Positions 45,118 through 55,984 of a DNA stretch of 64,000 bases are shown in pieces. Origin of the DNA: Cercospora beticola (Eukaryota; Ascomycota; Dothideomycetes; Mycosphaerellales; Mycosphaerellaceae); the NCBI RefSeq assembly GCF_033473495.1, contig NC_088940.1:1922001-1986000 (forward strand). The letters are read 5' to 3'. Each line of letters begins with the position of its first letter. The stretch's first letter is position 1. The position numbers and the translations under genes were made by a program. The notes under the pieces were generated by a model. That model was not told the DNA's origin. It worked only from the letters and a program-made list of their open reading frames with translations, and ran no database searches.

Positions 45118-46117
45118 TCACTTGGCTTGCTCTACCCTGTCTATTGTCGCTCTTCTTGCGACAATCGGCGCCCGTAGAACGAAGTCTGCGTCATAAAAGA
45201 ACGCAGATATCGCGTTTTGGAGTTCCACTGGCAACACATGGCCTGCAATGCGCTCCAGGAGAAAATCGCATACTCGCTGTCGCTCGACCTCACGCAGATA
45301 TCTCAAGGTTGATGGAAACCATCTTTCCTTCACGAACGCTTCGTGATCAGTCTGATGCATCAGATCCTTCACCTCCTCCCATCGTTCAGGCGAAAATCGA
45401 TATGACTGCCCGTACTTTCCCTGCACAAGGTTCATCAGATGTTCTATGCTATATTCAGCCATTTTTCTCTGAAACGATTGAATCAAAGTGATGTACGATT
45501 CAAGCTGGCCGTACGCTTCCCATTCCAAGCCGCGGCCCAGACGGACTTCGGTCCAGGTCACTTTTAACGCGAAGTAGTCGAGTTTGTGAAGGTCATCGTG
45601 GGTTCGAGCAAATGAATAACATTCAAAATCGCTATGCGCGCACATAGTCGTCTTTTCAACAGCATGGCGTGCTCCGGCCGGTAGTTCGGCCAAGATGGCG
45701 AGGTGATCGAGGTATCGCTCGCGGTCCTTGATGTAGAGCTCGCCTTCGGGTCGCGTATCGCTGTACCTGTGGGGAGTTTTTATCTTGGTATCATAATCTT
45801 CGACGGCCTGGAATGGCCATGCGAACTCGTATCGTAGGCTATCTTCCATCTGGCGCTGGAAGATCTTGGCTGGCTCTCCAGTATCCTTGAGAATGAATAG
45901 CACAGTAGACATTGGTAGAACTAATTGCAGAGTCAACGATCAGGTTCTCCTCAGATCCGTGTCCATACGTACTGAGGAGCATTTCGCGAGCTTTGAGCAC
46001 CTGGAGCACATTCTTGAGGTGTCCCTTGGCAGTTGCCAGCTCTTCGGAGACAACATCTGTCTTTTCGTTCGCGGCTTTTAGTTGCTCTTTGAGTCCTTCG
46101 TAAGTTGGCTTTGCCAT
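45118..46117 (-). CDS. Tandem modular family, member 3
   Basis: Two exons (46117-45973, 45920-45118; 52-nt phase-1 intron, donor GTACGT) encode 315 residues. Exon 1 (145 nt) gives the coiled-coil start MAKPTYEGLKEQLKAANEKT and the helix HLKNVLQVLKAREMLL. Exon 2 opens LPMSTVLFILKDTGEPAKIF and carries YLDHLAILAELP and WFPSTLRYLREVERQRVCDF. It ends in LPVELQNAISAFFYDADFVLRAP, the family's C-terminal domain. The exon 1 length equals that of member 5, and the intron interrupts the codon just before the Leu-Pro in every member. Compared with the other members it has an insert of about 25 residues around WPFQAVEDYDTKIKTPHRYS. Function is unknown. Confidence 0.75.
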
Positions 46118-46477
46118 TGGCTGTCTTTTCTCTGCGATCAATTTTCGCAGGAGGAGAAGCGGAATATAGTCCAAGTTAAAATCTTGTCGGCTCCAATTTG
46201 CTCCAGGCAACAGCCACGCACTTTCTCTGTGCCCGCCTGGCTCGAGTTACACAAGTGAATGCTGTGCAACACCAGAGCCCAGGCCAGGACTACGAGACCA
46301 GCTCTAGACTCTGTTTGCCATCCGATGGCTCCATATGAGCCAGTGCTTGAGCTGCTTCTGCCAGAACACACTAGATCAGTCACCGCTGGACCTACGAGGA
46401 ATACTCTTTCGATGTGGCTGAGATTCCGTTGCGAAAACGCGAACATACAACCCAGCTGATCCATCTTCAACCCTCGC
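46118..46477. promoter_or_regulatory. Upstream region of member 3
   Basis: About 360 bp. It includes the third copy of the conserved upstream element at 46201-46253 and then the 3' flank of member 4. Confidence 0.4.
46201..46253 (-). promoter_or_regulatory. Conserved upstream element of member 3 (diverged)
   Basis: CTCCAGGCAAC at 46201-46211 and CGCCTGGCTCGAGTTACACA at 46234-46253. The core differs at four of 20 positions from members 1 and 2, and starts 117 bp upstream of the ATG. Confidence 0.45.
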
Positions 46478-47047
46478 TCACCATCGGAGAGCCCGCGCTT
46501 CAGCATTGCACCCACTGGAGCTGTATTTCGCAGCAGTCTGCTTGGCAACAGTCGCCGCCCTCGCCATGAACTCCGCACCATAATAAAAGCCAGCGATCGT
46601 ATCCATAAGCTCAACCGGTAATTTATCCTTAGCAATCATCGGCATAAGCAAGTCAGTAACCTTCTTCCTTCGAATTCCGCGCAGGAACTTCAAAGTCTGC
46701 GGGAACCAGATCTTCTTTAGAAATGATGGAGTACCTCCTTTGTTGACACTCCTCTTCTTGTCCATGATCTCGCGCGGGAAAATGTACGTTGGCATATGTG
46801 TTTTCATGCGACGTTCCAAGTACGGAAGGACATCTTGCCTCGCCTGTAAAAGTGCGTCGATATCGGGTTGAGGATCGAATGTCTTTTCGTCGTTTCGCTT
46901 TTCCTTTCGGCTATCGTTTCGACTTTTCATCGTGTGAAATCCCGCAAGTAACGAGCGATCAAGAACAATCAGTTTATCTACCGACCTGCTCAGGTAGTAA
47001 AGATCGACTTCCCGTGCCGCCCATTTTCTCGATGCCCCTTTGCCCAT
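46478..47047 (-). CDS. Tandem modular family, member 4, 5'-truncated
   Basis: The 189-codon frame from the ATG at 47047 carries only the second half of the family domain. It reads WAAREVDLYYLSRSVDKL, a Lys/Asp-rich linker, IWFPQTLKFLRGIRRKKVTDL and LPVELMDTIAGFYYGAEFMARAA. The coiled-coil exon, the module exon and the first 80 or so residues of the big exon are missing. It begins 42 bp after the stop of member 5, too close for a normal promoter. It is most likely a truncated duplicate, perhaps not expressed. The frame is still open and the conserved C-terminal motifs are intact, so a short product is possible. Confidence 0.5.
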   Translation of the reverse strand: MGKGASRKWAAREVDLYYLSRSVDKLIVLDRSLLAGFHTMKSRNDSRKEKRNDEKTFDPQPDIDALLQARQDVLPYLERRMKTHMPTYIFPREIMDKKRSVNKGGTPSFLKKIWFPQTLKFLRGIRRKKVTDLLMPMIAKDKLPVELMDTIAGFYYGAEFMARAATVAKQTAAKYSSSGCNAEARALRW

Positions 47048-47088
47048 CCCGAGTCAATCCTGTCAACCCACCTTCGCAACCTCCAAAC

Positions 47089-48019
47089 TCATCGCCTTGA
47101 GCTGTACTTTGGTGCGTTCTTCTCGGCAATAGACGGTGCCTGCGCAATGTAATCCCCGTCATAGCAGAATGCGCATATCATGTCCATGAGCTCCACCGGT
47201 AACACGTCCTCGGCAACCAGTGGCACTAGGAACTCGGCGATTTCCTTGCGCTGCAATTCGTGCAAGAACTTCAAGGTCAGCGGAAACCACACCTTATTGA
47301 AGAGGATTCGGGCACAACGTTGTGTCTGACCGCTTGCTGGCTTGGGTCCACTAGCTGTGGGCTGCGCTGCTTTGGAACTCTTGGAGCGCTTGCTCGAAAC
47401 GAAGTTTTCGATGTTACGAAGCAGAAACTTCTTCGGTTGCACAAATTTGTCAATCTCAGATCGCAGGTCGTATGTTTCGGCTGCTTCGTTGGCATGATCG
47501 TTGCTGGCTTTTCTGCACACAGCAGCGAGCGTGACGTAGTCGTAGTCTGGAAGCTCTTTGAAAGAAACGGCGCCGCGAAATCCACCATCAAGCTCCTGTT
47601 CCGCACATTCAATGACTTTCTCGATGGCAAGATCGGGGCCATCATCCGGTAATTCCGCCAGCAAGGCGAAGTCTCCAAGGCAGCCGTAATACTCTTGGAA
47701 GAAGATCAACTCGTCGATTTCGCCAGACTCACGTTGGCTGATGCCGTCGAGCTGCTCCACAAAGACTCCTGCAGCATCGGTAACATCTTTCATCATAAAC
47801 AACAGAGTAGCCTTCGGAAGGACTGTGGCCAAGATCAGTTGCAGTGTTCCGTTACGAGGTCTTGTGTATCATACCTGGAAGAGCGTTGTGCATTCTCAGC
47901 ACGCGACGAGCGGCTTCGAGATGTCCGTGCACAGCAGCAACTTCCTCCGTGGCGGCATCTGCTTTCTCCTGCGCGGCCTTGAGTTGCTCTTCGAGCTGTT
48001 CGTAAGACGGTTTTGCCAT
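47089..48019 (-). CDS. Tandem modular family, member 5
   Basis: Two exons (48019-47875, 47822-47089; 52-nt phase-1 intron, donor GTATGA, acceptor CACAG) encode 292 residues. Exon 1 is 145 nt, as in member 3. It starts MAKPSYEQLEEQLKAAQEKA, a heptad-rich coiled coil, and ends HLEAARRVLRMHNALP. Exon 2 opens LPKATLLFMMKDVTDAAGVF. It contains CLGDFALLAELP, a Lys/Ser-rich stretch, VWFPLTLKFLHELQRKEIAEF and LPVELMDMICAFCYDGDYIAQAP. Its C terminus (EKNAPKYSS) resembles that of member 4 (KQTAAKYSS), so these two are probably the closest pair. Function is unknown. No targeting signal is seen. Confidence 0.75.
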
Positions 48020-48247
48020 CGTGCTGCTCATGGGGGCGTGGTGGTGCGCTATTGTCAGTGTTAAGTCAGGCAGCGAGTGGTCGAAGTCGAAGTCGTGAAA
48101 GATGTGAAGTTGCGATTGCCTCATCTACGTTCAGGCGACAACCCGCGCTCCACGCGCGCGAACCCTTGCCCCGCTAGCGCGACTTCCACAAGTGAAGCCG
48201 GATGGCGGCAAGCACCTACCAGCACCTGCAAGACCAGCTCACAACAT

Positions 48248-49486
48248 CTACAACCACGCCCTCCTCTCCAGAATCGACCTCCTCACCTTCGTCGTATTCT
48301 TCGCATTCCCACCGCTCAACTTCCCCACGCCAGCATTATCCGGCACAGCCTGCACATCCGCGTCCGCCTTTGCGATAGTCAATCCCGAGAATTTGCTCAG
48401 AACGCCCGAGTCGCTACCAGCCAATTCCCCAGACTCCGAAAAAGAGTTCACAGCGCAAGATCTTTTCAAACCGCTACTGCACTTGCTCGCCGCGCTCTTG
48501 TCATTTGCAGCGAAGAGCTTTCCAGCAAAGTCCTGCTCTGCGGCCTTCACATTGTCGAAAACACTTCCCTCGACCAAGACATAGCTCGACGAGCCCTCGA
48601 ACGCGTGGCCGGAGTTGTCGGACCAGTAGTTGTTGACAGCGTGGAGGAGAGTGTTCTTGTCGACCTTTGGCGAGCGGCCGGAGGTGTGGTGGATGTGGTT
48701 GCCCTTGAGGGTAATTTGGTCGTTCTCGCCGGTAAGGAAAAGTCCCCAGTAGTGTTCGCCGTTGCAGCTGGCGGAATATTTGGTCTGGCCATCGAAGTTG
48801 TTGTTGGTGATGGCGATGCCGGTGTTGGTTTCGTAGCCGGCGACGAGCATCATGCGGCCAATGTTGTTGATCTGCACCATAAGTTAGATCGCTTTACAGC
48901 GATTGGGACAATGACTTACTGTGACATGATCGATCCAAACGTTTGAGCAGCCGTTGAGAGTGATAGCATCTCCTCCCCAGACATACTTGGGGTTGAGCTC
49001 AGTAATCTGAATGTTCTGAATAATGACATTCTCGGCGCCGCCGGAGAGGGAGAGGCCTTTGCCCTTGATCACACCCGAAGAGCCCGAGCCGATGATGCTC
49101 TTGTTGCTTCCGACCTTGATGGCCGATGTACCAGCGACATCGTAAGTCACCTTGACTGCTCCAGCACCCTCTTGATAGTTTCCGCACCAATCATTGGCAT
49201 TGATTGCGAGTTGGCAACCAGCGCCAGTGCCCCAAGGAGCACAACCAGTCTCAGTCTTGGTTCCCTCTCTTCCGGTGAAGTCAAAGGTCTTGGTAAGGAC
49301 AATGGTGAGCGTATCCTTTGAGGTCAGGTAGTCGACCAGCTCGTCGGTCGATGTAGGTGTGACAGTCTTGCCTGCAGCTCCACCAGTGGTACCTGCTGCG
49401 AAACCAGGCGCTTCGCCGACGACAGATTGCGCCAAGGATAGAGGGCTGGCGGCCAGCGCCAGAGCGAGAATCGGCAACGAGAGCAT
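48248..49486 (-). CDS. Pectin lyase (polysaccharide lyase family 1)
   Basis: This secreted enzyme cleaves methyl-esterified pectin by beta-elimination. Two exons (49486-48920, 48871-48248; 48-nt phase-0 intron) encode 396 residues. A signal peptide ([20 protein letters not shown]) is followed by the parallel beta-helix. The PL1 signatures appear in order: [93 protein letters not shown] (catalytic Arg) and [20 protein letters not shown]. The WGGDAIT and SGRSPKV forms mark pectin lyase rather than pectate lyase. The cysteines near the C terminus are conserved. The enzyme points to plant cell wall use. Splicing restores WIDHVT-INNIGR across the intron. Confidence 0.93.
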
Positions 49487-50412
49487 TTTGAATGAATGTA
49501 GAGAAGTCTAAGGAAGGTGTGTGTGCTTGTGAACCAGGTCGCTGCTGGTTCGACCAAGCATTCTTATGTATCTTGCGCTCGACAGCGTTCCAGGGACGAA
49601 TCCAGCCATGGTTCACATGGCGCGGCCTTCAGTAGCGAGTATATTGTTGCATCAGGCGCTCTCGCTGTCAAGACGAAACTCATACTCCACTGTGTCTTCA
49701 TCTCGCTTGGCAAGTGGACCACTGCAAGAGAGCGACTGGCCATATCGTGAAGAAGTGGAGCTCGGGACACGGGAAGGAGCGAGAGAATTGTCCCATTCGG
49801 CAGTGTAGTGAGGTTCGAACAACGCAATCAGGGCTGCTCAGAATGTGATTCGCGCATTTAGTAGTCGTTATCCGTAGAGTACAGCTCATTGAACGTGTGT
49901 GGCTTGGTCGACGACCGCAAGCGAGAAGCCGAGTCCGAGAGTGGAAGTGCTTCCGAAGCCTTGGAAATGTGGAGCTCGTTTGTTCGAGACTTCGGTTGTT
50001 ACAACGTAGAGGAGCTCGTGGTCGAGAACTTGGAATCTGTTGCACCTGGATGGTCAATGATGGTGTCGCACACGTACAGCTCGTTTGGTTCGCCCGTTCT
50101 GTGGCTACTCTTCCATCGCATTGTGCTAACATCTGTGCGAATTGCCGACCAACGTACAGCCTGCTCATGAAGTCGCATCGTGTCATGGATGCGATCGTGA
50201 CCCTGTCCAAGGGACGCAGAAACCAAATGCGAAGGAAGAAGGTGTTGTCGTCCATGTCGCATTGTATCGCTCTGAGCCGCGGCACAAACGGGTCACCCGA
50301 AAGCCCGAAGTTCACTTTACCTTCCCGAAGAGGTACCCGTTACAACGGATCTGGATGTACGGATTATGCATATGCCGGAATGGCGTGGTCGTTTAGCGAT
50401 CTGCGACGCAGC
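49487..50412. promoter_or_regulatory. Upstream region of the pectin lyase
   Basis: About 930 bp. It holds the pectin lyase promoter and the 3' flank of the Nudix gene. Overlapping ORFs on both strands lack motifs. Confidence 0.35.
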
Positions 50413-51413
50413 TCATCCAGTCCTGAACGGCAGCCGACGGTGAAGCCGCATATTGATCTCCACGAAATTGGGCTCATTCTCCGGAGTGATTATGCCATGT
50501 CTGATCAGGAATTCGACTACGACTGCACCAGCATCAGGCTTGAAGTCGCCCCTAAGCAGAGCCTCCTGCACCTTGTTGATGTCCATCAGGTAGAACGCGC
50601 TGACTTCATCGTCGTGCGGCCTTGGGATCACGTCTGCTGGCAGTTCAATGTCATACACGTAGACGTAGTCAGGGCATACTAGACCCTTTTCTCCAGGAAA
50701 GAGACTCCCGGTCGTGCTCATGTGAGAGACAACGCCACGGCATTTGGCTAATTTTTGGATCAGGTCTGCTGGCAGCGAAGCTTCTTCGTCTGACTCCTCG
50801 ATGATGGTTTGAAACGGTGGTACACCTGACTTTACGCCGCCTGCCACTGTCGAGTCTAGCATGTCTGGACAGATATACAGGTGCTTGGCTCTTCTCGAGA
50901 TCCACAGCTTCATGCCGCTGTCTGTGTTCGTGTACGCGATCATGTGTGCGCCACGCGTAGTGATGCCGAAAAGTGGCGTGGCGAAGCGTTCAATCTTCAC
51001 CTGGCCGTCATATCTGGCGCCTGCAATCGCGAAGGGCTCACTGTGCTGACCATTGAATACGTGGAATAGTCTTTGGTCAATGGCTGGTGTGACGACTTCC
51101 TGGAAAGCAGCATTGACGGCTTCTGCAGTGTTTGTCCCATTCGAAGAGTCCAAGACACTGACACGGCGCGGATGCTCATGCTGGATATGAAATTTCGAAG
51201 TCCATGGCATCTTTTGCACTACCTCTGGCAACAGGTATCCATGAGGGCGATCGTCATTGGGAAGATATAGCCCGTAGTATTGATCAGCAGCCGGACCATA
51301 CGGGAAGCTGTGTTGGTAGTGAGTGATGCATATCAGATGACGCTGCGACAGACCACGAACTCATCTGTTGCATGTATAACTGGCAGAAAGGAGCGATCTT
51401 GTGCTGCCGTCAT
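50413..51413 (-). CDS. DUF4743/Nudix protein, thiamine-kinase-related family
   Basis: Two exons (51413-51361, 51307-50413; 53-nt intron, donor GTTCGT) encode 315 residues. Exon 1 gives MTAAQDRSFLPVIHATD. Splicing completes the family's FPYGP start and YYGLYLPNDDRPHGYLLPEV, the DUF4743 region. The Nudix fold follows: LFGITTRGAHMIAY, LWISRRAKHLYICPDMLDST, then AGGVKSGVPPFQTII, EESDEEASL. YVYDIELPADVIPRPHDDEV and DAGAVVVEFLIRHG close the domain. The Nudix box is degenerate: the first Glu is Val and the Arg of REUxEE is Glu, while the EE pair is kept. Orthologues act on oxidised thiamine diphosphates or nucleotides, so altered or weak activity is possible. The 948-nt spliced frame divides evenly and supports the exon 1 choice. 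Confidence 0.82.
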
Positions 51414-51803
51414 GGTGTTGTTGGAGTTTTGGAGCTGCGGGGATATTCAATGCGGCTCTGCTGTGTTTGGTTCGTGCCAAGCCTTTTCGGCGCTAAATCA
51501 TGTGCCAGGGCAACTGTCGTCAATACGAGGTAAACAAGCTCCGAGAAAGTCAGAGCCCAACGGCACCTCCTCCTATACCACGCGTTGTGCATGACTCTGT
51601 CGCAAGGAGTTGCTCACGATACCACAACACCGGAACGACCTCGGAAAGGACTCTACGACTCAGCGACATCCCTCCCCTTGGTCAGGCAGCAATTCGCACC
51701 ACAGCCAAAAGACGAGTCACCCCCACATGCACCGACAGCGAATCCCACAACGCCGGCGCATACTGAACACAACATAATATAACCCACTTAACTTCAGCCC
51801 AGC
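51414..51803. promoter_or_regulatory. Divergent promoter region, Nudix and TOG genes
   Basis: About 390 bp between two divergent starts. No gene is seen and no specific site could be named. Confidence 0.4.
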
Positions 51804-54526
51804 ATGGGTGACCAGGAGGACTTCTCACAGCTGCCGCTGATAGAGCAGTTCCAGCACAAGAACTGGAAGGCTCGAAAGGGCGGCTACGAAACTGCCACGA
51901 AGGAATTCAAGACCGCGCAACCGACGGACGCCATTGTCAAGGACTTCACATTCGACAGCGGGATATGGAAGGGCGCAGTGGGTGACGCAAACGCTGCGGC
52001 ACAGCAGGAGGCGTTGGTTGCATACAATGAGTTTCTGAATGCAGCAGGCGCAGATGGTGCGCGCAAGACGAGGAATCAGACAGTCGCGCCTGCCGTGGAG
52101 AAGGGCCTTACAGGAAGACCGGCAGCGAAGGCGGCAGCGCTGGAGGCGATCTTGCTATTGATCGAGCTGGACAAGCCTGATCCGGTCGTGGAAGAGCTGC
52201 TGCCATTTCTGTCACACAAAACGCCGAAGATGATTGTGGCAGCACTTTCCGCGCTCAAGGAGATCTACCATGCATACGGTTGCAAAGTCGTCGAGCCAAA
52301 GCCTGTTCTCAAGCTGATGCCTAAGATGTACGGGCATGCGAACAAGGATGTGCGCGCTGAGGCCCAAGCTCTCACGGTCGAGTTGTACAGATGGCTGCGC
52401 GAGGCCATGAAGCCGCTCTTCTGGGGTGAGCTGAAAGAGGTGCAGCAAAAGGATCTGGACAAGCTGTTCGAGCCAGTACAGGCAGAGCCGGCACCACAGC
52501 AAGAACGTCTCCTTCGATCACAGCAGGCTGCGAAAGAGCGACAAGCAGAGGCGGCGGCAGCTGCAGGTGGCGAAGAAGATGAAGGCGAGGACGAGGGCGC
52601 AATCGATCTGGAGCCCGAGTACGAGGCTGTGGACGTTTTGAAGAAGATTCCAGGAGATTTCAACGACCGGATAGGCAGTACGAAGTGGAAGGACCGCAAA
52701 GAGGTCATGGACGAAGTATTTGCAGTGGTGAACGTTCCAGCAATCCAGGAAGGCTCTTTCGACGATCTCATCCGAGGGTGCGCGAAAAGTATGAAGGATG
52801 CCAACATTGCAGTGGTCACAGTCGCTGCAAACGTGGTCGAGGCGCTCGCCAAGGGTCTAAAGAAGTCATTTGGCAAGTACCGAAGTCAAATACTTGCATC
52901 GATGCTCGAGCGTTTAAAGGAGAAGAAGCCGACAGTCACCGACGCGATCGGGGCAGCCTGCGACGCCGTGTTTGCGGCCACCAGCCTTGGTGATGTCCAA
53001 AGTGACATTCTGGAAGCACTGAAGAACAAGAACCCGCAAATTAAGGAGAACACCGCCAAATTTCTCGCACGCGCGCTGAAAACGACTCGGGATGCACCAA
53101 CTCCAGAGCAGACGAAAGAAGTTGCGGAAGGATGCAAGAAGCTTTTGACGGAAAGTGCGGCACCGCTGCGAGATGCTGGCGCTGAAGTACTTGGAATTCT
53201 CTGGAAGATCATGGGCGATCGAAACATGCTCGCACATCTCGAGGGGTTGGATGATATCCGCAAGACGAAAATTACGGAAATGCGCGATGCTGCAGAAGTT
53301 CGAGCAAAATGGAAGCCGAAGGCCGCGCCAGCACCCAAAGCAGCAGCAGCAGCCCCGGCAGGCAAGAAGCCAGCGCTTGGGACAAGAAGACCAGCAGCAG
53401 GTGGTGTTAAGAAGTCAGCGCCTCCGAAGGCGGTTAGTCCACCTCTTACCGAAGACGCACCTTTGCAACCGCGCCCCACGACACGACCTGGCGTCAAGCC
53501 GCCGGGTGGACTCAGACCTCCAGGAGGGCTCAAGCCACCGAGCTCCGGGTATGGCAAAGCACCTGCTGCTGGTGCAGCCTCACCGAAGCGCCAGGGCGTT
53601 ATATTGGACGAGCCTCCACAGGTGCCTACAACTCCCCGCGCTGGTGCTGGTCGTGGTCTTGCAGGTAGATCACTAGCCAAGCCGGCTGCTGCGCCAGCCT
53701 CACCGCCAGCACAACGACAACCAGAATCAACATCGTCAGCACTGAGCCAGATCGAGCGGCAAGAGTTGACAGATCTCCGGGCAGAAATCGACCTTGTGCG
53801 AGAACAGGCATCCACCCTACGCAACGAGAAACTAAGGCTTTCTTCACAAGTATCGGAGCTCCAGGTCCAGAATGCACAGCTTATTGAAGATCACACGCGA
53901 GATGTATTGCAAATTAAAGCTAAGGAGACGCAATTGGTACGAGCTCGGTCAGACGCCGAATCTGCAGAGGACCGTGCCAACAGTCTTTCGCGCGAGATCG
54001 ACAGGCTGAAGCGCGAAATTGCCAGACTGGGCCGATCGCCTGCTGGTCGTGACAGTCCTGTCGATGGCTATGGCAGTGGCCCAGCTTCACCGCCACCACA
54101 GCCACGGCCCAGCTACGGCACGCAGAGAACTTATGGTGTTCCAAGCTCGCGCGCGTATGGTAATCTCGACGCTGCTAATGGGTACTCGAACGGTGAAGGT
54201 AAGGAGAACCGTCCGAGGACTTTGTCAGACGATAAGCTAAGAGGTGGTGCTGGTGCAGGTATCGAACGACCAAGCTCGAGAGCCCTGTCAGGAGGATCAA
54301 GTGGCCGAGCCACACCGAATGGCGATGGTGCTAGCAGTCTGAGGGGCAGTCAAGGTGGTGGTGACGGCGTGGAGAGCTGGCGGAGAGCTGCTGAAGTAAC
54401 CCAAAATCTCAAGGCGCGGATCGAGATGATGAAGGTATGTGGCAATCCATTTATTTCAGCGCAGAGGAGGAAGTGCAACGACTAATACTTTTACAGGCTC
54501 GCCAAAATATCGGACGTGGACAATAG
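51804..54526 (+). CDS. STU2: XMAP215/Stu2-type microtubule polymerase
   Basis: Two exons (51804-54434, 54497-54526; 62-nt intron with a GACTAATAC branch) encode 886 residues. It promotes microtubule growth at plus ends and spindle poles. A first TOG domain opens LIEQFQHKNWKARKGGYE (residues 10-240, HEAT repeats). A second opens DRIGSTKWKDRKEVMDE (about 290-520). A basic Pro/Ala/Lys-rich linker (530-650) would bind the microtubule lattice. A coiled coil (about 655-745, QIERQELTDLRAEIDLVREQ onward) allows dimerisation, as in fungal two-TOG proteins. The C terminus is Gly/Ser-rich. The last exon adds only ARQNIGRGQ, a short conserved-looking end. Without the intron the frame runs to 54485 with a tail of unlike composition, so the spliced form is preferred. 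Confidence 0.9.
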
Positions 54527-55384
54527 AATGGCCACAACGATGCTGTCGACCAGGGCACTCACTACTCTGCGCTACCTCGCAGCCGCGTTGCCTCGTCTCA
54601 GGGAGCGCCAGCGATGCACACACGCACGACATCTGCTTTTCAGCCCGAAAGCGAAGCGGACATTCAGCACACAGGCAACTCACCTGGACCTGAAAGCACA
54701 AGCCACGACGGCCACCCCGATCTTCAGCATTCTTCATAATCACCCCTTTCGTACTTCTTCTCACATATTTCGACTTAATCCTGCGACGACCGGAGACGAC
54801 TAGCATGCGAGTGGTGGGATTAGCATTGGAGGATCAGAACACATGGCGTACACGGAGCGTTGCATGCGAGCGAAGGTCTTTCTTGGGATTTTTGGTTTTA
54901 CCGTTTGAATGCTGCGGCAGTGAAGAAAGGAATGGAAGCGAGTGACTTCGTTCAAGTGGACGATGTTTTGTTTTGCTTTATGCATGATACCAGCTTTTTT
55001 CTTCTGTTCTTCTTTCACCGTAGGGAGGGGAAGCTGGTGGGGAAAGGGGGTATCGGAGAGCGGAGCGGTAGTGAGAGTGCAGACAGAGTATATACTGTTT
55101 GGCATGAAGTTGGAGAATTTTGGTTTCGTGTCACCTTTCTAGGTTTCCATCTGCGACAATCAGACCTCGTTGGCCACTGCACGCCCTTGACCAGGAGAAA
55201 TGTGGTAGTTGTCGTACACGAAATGTGACTTTGGCTTCCAATGGCCTTAGAGGTAAAATGCACTCCACGACACCTGCCTCAGCGTTTTATGAAGCAGGTC
55301 ATATACGCACAAACAATCATGCTGACTAATCAAATCAGCATTGGCACTTTGGTACGATTCCATCTTACCTTTCGCTCTTGTTCA
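54527..55384. other. Intergenic, 3' flank of the TOG gene
   Basis: About 860 bp up to the second SINE-like copy. A 122-codon ORF at 54860-55228 has no start ATG of its own and no motif; it is probably UTR. Confidence 0.35.
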
Positions 55385-55700
55385 AATTGCTAACTTCCCC
55401 AACGGCGGAGTGGTTAACGTAAGCAATTTTCACCATCAAAATTTGATGCGAACCCCAATCTGACTTTGCGATAGGCGCTGGCCTGCTATTGGAACTATAC
55501 GACTAAGTCGTATTCAACTGTCTAGCCAGTTCCTTCGGGAGCGTGGTACGTTGCGCCGAAATTCGACACTGTTGAATGAATTCTAATTGAATATTAGTGT
55601 TCGAATCACACAGGGTATGTCCTGCTGCATCATCATTTCAGTGCGCACTTTCTGACTGTTGAAAAGTGTCGTCGAGCATCATGCTTCTATCTTTTTTTTT
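55385..55700 (+). mobile_element. tRNA-derived SINE-like element, copy B
   Basis: It begins AAATTGCTAACTTCCCC and carries an A-box-like CGGCGGAGTGG near 55412. It shares the 68-bp core at 55475-55542 with copy A (one mismatch) and has a B-box-like GTGTTCGAATCACAC. It ends CTTCTATC followed by nine or more T (to 55700). It is about 45 bp longer than copy A because of extra sequence between the B box and the T run. Orientation is opposite to copy A. The middle part between A box and core has diverged strongly, so the copies are not recent. Confidence 0.6.
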
Positions 55701-55984
55701 CCTTTTTGCTGTTTCGGATGGTAACTTGGAGGATGTATATATATGGCGCGAGGTGAGATTCCTTCTTTTCGTTAAGTCCAATAATGTTATTCCACGAACA
55801 CATCCGCCAATGTTTCAAGTTCGCAGACGATCGTCAAGCTTCTACACTTTTCCATCAATGTGGTTGCCTGAACTCCAGATTCAAACATTGCAGCCTAGGC
55901 CATGGCTGTCTTAACAGCAGCTTTGCTTTCTGTTTTTGGGTACAAGGCTCGAAGAAACACGATCAAGAGTTCACCAAACACGCC

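Noticed and set aside
48077..48946. 289-codon plus-strand ORF
   Set aside because: It lies antisense to the second exon of the pectin lyase, has no motif, and mirrors the lyase's codon pattern.
55385..55620. tRNA gene with a long intron
   Set aside because: A- and B-box-like motifs are present, but the flanks do not form an acceptor stem and the interior is too long; a second diverged copy exists, which suits a SINE better.
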